In this document: positions 5,291 to 7,446 of the stretch, piece by piece
Numbering within the stretch: the stretch's first letter is position 1
Layout of the letters: each line of letters begins with the position of its first letter
Assembly: GCA_028293265.1 (NCBI GenBank)
Contig: JAQGPB010000526.1
Coordinates: 1 to 7,446 of the forward strand
Direction of reading: 5' to 3'
DNA length: 7,446 nucleotides
DNA from: Pedosphaera sp.
GTDB lineage: Bacteria; Verrucomicrobiota; Verrucomicrobiae; Limisphaerales; Pedosphaeraceae
Position numbers and translations under genes: made by a program
The notes under the pieces: generated by a model
What the model was told of the DNA's origin: nothing
Seen by the model: only the letters and a program-made list of their open reading frames with translations
The model's database searches: none

Positions 5291-5964
5291 AACGCATCAC
5301 TGTCCTGCTGGTTGAAGACCACCAAATTGTCCGCGAAGGCTTCAAGTCATTGTTGAAACACGAACCCGACATTGAAGTGGTCGGCGAAGCTTCCTCCGGC
5401 CGCCAGGCCGTGCAACTGACGCGGAAACTTCGGCCTGAAGTGATCGTGATGGACATCGCGATGCCGCTGCTCAACGGCTTGGAAGCTATGCGGCAGATCC
5501 GCAAAGATTTTCCCGACACGAAGGTGGTCATCCTTTCCGCGCACAGTGATGACGCCTATGTCAAGCAGGTGATTGACCTGGGCGCGGCGGGATTTTTGCT
5601 CAAACAATCCTCCTCCGGCAATCTGCCCACGGCCATTCGTGAGGTCGAAAAGGGAAACAAGTTTTTCAGTCCTGCCATTACCAAACGCTTCAACGGTCGC
5701 GATGAGAATTCACCGGATGGGGGAGGAGACTTCAAAAGGAAAAACAACCGCCTGAGTTCGCGCGAGATGGAGGTGCTCCAACTGATTGCCGAAGGCAAGC
5801 CCAACAAGCAGGTGGCCGCGGAGCTGGGCGTGAGTTTCAAAACGGTGGACAAACATCGGCAGCATCTCATGAGCAAGCTCAACATCCATGACGTCGCGGG
5901 CCTCACCCGCTACGCCATCGCGGAGGGCATCATCGAGAGCACCGTCCGGGTGACCATCACCTGA
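5287..5964 (+). CDS. NarL/FixJ-family response regulator (receiver + LuxR HTH)
   Basis: A 225-aa DNA-binding response regulator. The receiver domain spans residues 3-118 with acidic pair E10-D11, phosphoacceptor Asp56 in VIVMDIAMP, Ser84 in VILSAHS and Lys106 in FLLKQ. A charged linker (136-153) leads to a LuxR-type helix-turn-helix at 156-211 (LSSREMEVLQLIAEGKPNKQ, then FKTVDKHRQHLMSKL), with standard length for the family. The ATG at 5287 is preferred because it gives the same ATGA overlap as the upstream gene pair; an ATG at 5281 would add Met-Ser. It is the evident output partner of the kinase encoded before it. The conserved HTH implies paired binding sites, and the nearby intergenic palindromes are candidates, but this is inference. 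A terminator follows the gene. Confidence 0.94.
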   Translation: MKRITVLLVEDHQIVREGFKSLLKHEPDIEVVGEASSGRQAVQLTRKLRPEVIVMDIAMPLLNGLEAMRQIRKDFPDTKVVILSAHSDDAYVKQVIDLGAAGFLLKQSSSGNLPTAIREVEKGNKFFSPAITKRFNGRDENSPDGGGDFKRKNNRLSSREMEVLQLIAEGKPNKQVAAELGVSFKTVDKHRQHLMSKLNIHDVAGLTRYAIAEGIIESTVRVTIT

Positions 5965-5971
5965 TTTCAGG

Positions 5972-5982
5972 CGCGGTCCGCG
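5972..5982. repeat. Short GC palindrome after the NarL-type regulator
   Basis: CGCGG-T-CCGCG, perfect 5-bp arms around one base, 8 bp after the regulator's stop codon. Together with copy D and the terminator it makes the 102-bp gap unusually rich in hairpins. Confidence 0.35.
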
Positions 5983-5999
5983 TTCCGAAAATGTTACAT

Positions 6000-6013
6000 G
6001 GGGGAAATCCCCC
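6000..6013. repeat. G/C-block palindrome, copy D
   Basis: GGGGG-AAAT-CCCCC followed by ACGG, so the ATCCCCCACGG end is shared with copies A (TATCCCCCACGG) and B. GTTACATG directly precedes it (5993-6000), like a shortened form of the composite element in which the GTTAC block abuts the palindrome. It lies 13 bp ahead of the terminator stem. Confidence 0.5.
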
Positions 6014-6025
6014 ACGGGCATCCCC

Positions 6026-6047
6026 GCCCTAGGCCGGAGGGCTTTTT
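6026..6047 (+). terminator. Intrinsic terminator of the kinase/regulator operon
   Basis: GCCCT (6026-6030) pairs with AGGGC (6038-6042) around a 7-nt loop, followed directly by TTTTT (6043-6047). It is 62 bp past the NarL-type regulator stop and only 19 bp before the start of the receiver-only regulator, so it may also act as an attenuator for that gene. Confidence 0.72.
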
Positions 6048-6066
6048 CGTTTATGCTCATCCTTTC

Positions 6067-6570
6067 ATGAAAGATGACCGCCCCATTTCAACTTCAGAAG
6101 CAGCCAATGCGCAAGCCTCGCGCGAATCCAATCCGCCTCACTGCATTCTGTTGGTGGATGATGATTCTGACATCCGCGAAATCAGCACGAATTTGTTGAC
6201 GAAGTCCGGCTTCCATGTGGACACCGCCGAAGATGGCGCAATCGCCTGGGATGCAATTCAGGCCAAAAGTTACGATTTGCTAATCACCGACAACAACATG
6301 CCGAAAGTGACCGGGATTGAACTGGTCAGGAAACTGCGTGCCGCCCGCATGAATTTGCCGATCATCATGGCGTCGGGAACCATACCCGTGGAAGATTTGA
6401 GCGTGCATCCCGGACTGCAACTGGCCGCGACTTTGTTGAAGCCCTTTTCCGGCAACGAATTGTTGGAAACAGTGCAAAAAGTTTTGCGCGTGACCGATGC
6501 CGCTTCCGGGCGGGGCGAGCCGCCGACAAGCTGGCAAAGCCAGCCAACGAACGACGGTCTGTTGCTCTGA
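6067..6570 (+). CDS. Receiver-only (CheY-like) response regulator
   Basis: A 167-aa protein with a 25-residue polar N-terminal extension, then one receiver domain (26-143): CILLVDDDSDIRE with acidic pair D31-D32, phosphoacceptor Asp75 in LLITDNNMP, Ser103 in IIMASGT, and Lys125-Pro126 in LLKPF. All residues for phosphorylation are present. There is no DNA-binding or enzymatic output domain; a 24-residue Ser/Pro/Gly-rich tail follows. It may act by protein contact or as a phosphate sink or relay. ATG 6067 is preferred: the in-frame upstream extension to 5998 runs through the palindrome and terminator and is unlike a receiver. No ribosome binding site is visible. The kinase partner may be the one encoded upstream or elsewhere. 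The radical SAM gene starts 12 bp after its stop. Confidence 0.9.
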   Translation: MKDDRPISTSEAANAQASRESNPPHCILLVDDDSDIREISTNLLTKSGFHVDTAEDGAIAWDAIQAKSYDLLITDNNMPKVTGIELVRKLRAARMNLPIIMASGTIPVEDLSVHPGLQLAATLLKPFSGNELLETVQKVLRVTDAASGRGEPPTSWQSQPTNDGLLL

Positions 6571-6582
6571 CGCCTGATTTCC

Positions 6583-7446
6583 ATGCGCGCATTCGCCCTC
6601 AATTCCACCGTGCCGTCCCTGCATGCAAAAGCGCGGGCGGTGCGGGACAATGTTTTCGGACGCAACGTCTTTGTGCGCGGGGTTGTCGAGGTATCCAGCC
6701 ATTGCCGGGAGAATTGCAATTATTGCGCCATGCGCCGCGACAACCACTTGTTGAAACGTTACCGGCTGGCTGCGGATGAACTGGCCGAATTGATCATTCA
6801 CCGGCGACCCGCCGCGATCACGGACATTGACATCCAGGCAGGGGAAGACCCGGTGGCCGTGCGCGAGGTGGTGCTGCCGTTGATGCGCGAACTGCGCCGT
6901 CGCACCGATCTGGGCATCACCTTGTGCCTCGGGACTTTGTCGTCAGAATTATATGACCAGCTCCGGGATGCGGGCGGTGATTATTACGTGATAAAAATTG
7001 AGACGGGAAACAGCCGGCATTACGATTTCATCAACGCGCCCGGCACGCTGGCGGAGCGCCTGGCCGCTATTTGTTATCTTGCGGCCAAAGGTTGGAAAGT
7101 CTCTTCGGGATTGATCGTCGGTCTGCCCGGACAGACCCAGGCGCAGGTGGAACAAGCGTTGAATCTCCTGACCATGCTGCCGCTGGCGGGGTGCAGCGTC
7201 AGTCCGTTTGTCGCGGGAGCGCAAACACCGTTTGCCGGTGAGTGCAATGGGGACATTGAGCAGATTTTGAACTGCGTGGCGTGGCTGCGGTTGCGCGCGC
7301 CGCGTTGGATCATCCCCGCGGTCAGCGCCATGCGGCTGGTTTCGGAGGACGGCTATGTGCGCGCATTCAACGCGGGCGCGAATCTGGCCACCATCAATCT
7401 GACCCCCCGGGCGGTGCGGGCGGATTATCCGATCTACAAACGCGAC
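6583..7446 (+). CDS. HydE/PylB/BioB-type radical SAM protein (partial, 3' end outside window)
   Basis: 288 codons are visible, open to the window edge. The 4Fe-4S motif is CRENCNYC (Cys41, Cys45, Cys48) within VEVSSHCRENCNYCAMRRDN. Further family hallmarks are QAGEDP (85-90), LGITLCLG (110-117), YYVIKIETGN (134-143), SSGLIVGLPGQT (174-185), SPFVAGAQTP (207-216) and NLTPRAVRADYPIY (272-285). The order and wording fit HydE, the [FeFe]-hydrogenase maturase that acts in building the diiron cofactor, better than biotin synthase, but PylB-like and uncharacterised HydE-like relatives share these motifs. HydE is about 350 aa, so roughly 60 residues are missing. No HydF, HydG or hydrogenase gene is in view, so the substrate is open. 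ATG 6583 lies 12 bp after the receiver gene's stop, in the same frame, implying co-transcription. Confidence 0.88.
   Translation, partial: MRAFALNSTVPSLHAKARAVRDNVFGRNVFVRGVVEVSSHCRENCNYCAMRRDNHLLKRYRLAADELAELIIHRRPAAITDIDIQAGEDPVAVREVVLPLMRELRRRTDLGITLCLGTLSSELYDQLRDAGGDYYVIKIETGNSRHYDFINAPGTLAERLAAICYLAAKGWKVSSGLIVGLPGQTQAQVEQALNLLTMLPLAGCSVSPFVAGAQTPFAGECNGDIEQILNCVAWLRLRAPRWIIPAVSAMRLVSEDGYVRAFNAGANLATINLTPRAVRADYPIYKRD

Noticed and set aside
5998..6066. In-frame N-terminal extension of the receiver-only regulator starting at 5998.
   Set aside because: It is encoded by the G/C palindrome and terminator and reads as Pro/Gly/Arg-rich non-family sequence; ATG 6067 starts a normal protein.
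1..7446. CRISPR arrays, insertion sequences, tRNA or rRNA genes.
   Set aside because: No regularly spaced repeats, transposase-like proteins, terminal inverted repeats around a gene, or tRNA/rRNA-like sequences were seen.

Overview
The window looks like chromosomal DNA of a moderately high-GC Gram-negative-type bacterium. Two lipobox signal peptides, a CsbD-type stress protein, a Tyr-rich small lipoprotein and a HydE-like radical SAM enzyme fit Verrucomicrobiota (Pedosphaera/Limisphaerales-like). That placement is an inference from gene content, not a match. Convincing Shine-Dalgarno sequences are scarce before the starts. No tRNA, rRNA, CRISPR array, transposase or phage gene was seen.

Left part, minus strand (positions 1-3061). 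Read in transcription order this is a set of small envelope and stress genes: a 35-aa hydrophobic microprotein (3061-2954), a CsbD-family protein (2865-2662) with its own intrinsic terminator (2593-2555), a helical lipoprotein (2409-1957), a Tyr-rich lipoprotein (1940-1509), a 41-aa glycine-rich membrane microprotein (1442-1317), a stand-alone glycogen-binding (CBM48/AMPK1-type) protein with a His-rich tail (1276-896), and an AI-2E/PerM-family transporter (882 to beyond position 1). The last five are closely spaced and may form one transcription unit.

Middle (3062-3431). A 370-bp divergent intergenic region separates the minus-strand stress genes from a plus-strand two-component operon. It holds a composite repeat, a G/C-block palindrome and several short inverted repeats.

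Right part, plus strand. Three genes joined by 4-bp ATGA overlaps follow: a truncated kinase paralogue lacking both the phosphoacceptor His and the ATPase domain (3432-4130), a full soluble HisKA_3/HATPase sensor kinase (4127-5290), and a NarL-type response regulator (5287-5964). A terminator (6026-6047) follows. A receiver-only response regulator (6067-6570) and, 12 bp later, a HydE/PylB/BioB-type radical SAM gene (6583 to beyond the end) come next.

A likely logic, inferred only, is that the kinase pair phosphorylates the NarL-type regulator, which controls nearby promoters. The catalytically dead paralogue would tune the active kinase by heterodimerisation. The most unusual signals are that half-kinase paralogue and a family of palindromes (G5-6, 3-4 nt, C5-7) present only between genes at four places. 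Two of these are embedded in a conserved ~53-bp composite element upstream of minus-strand stress genes.
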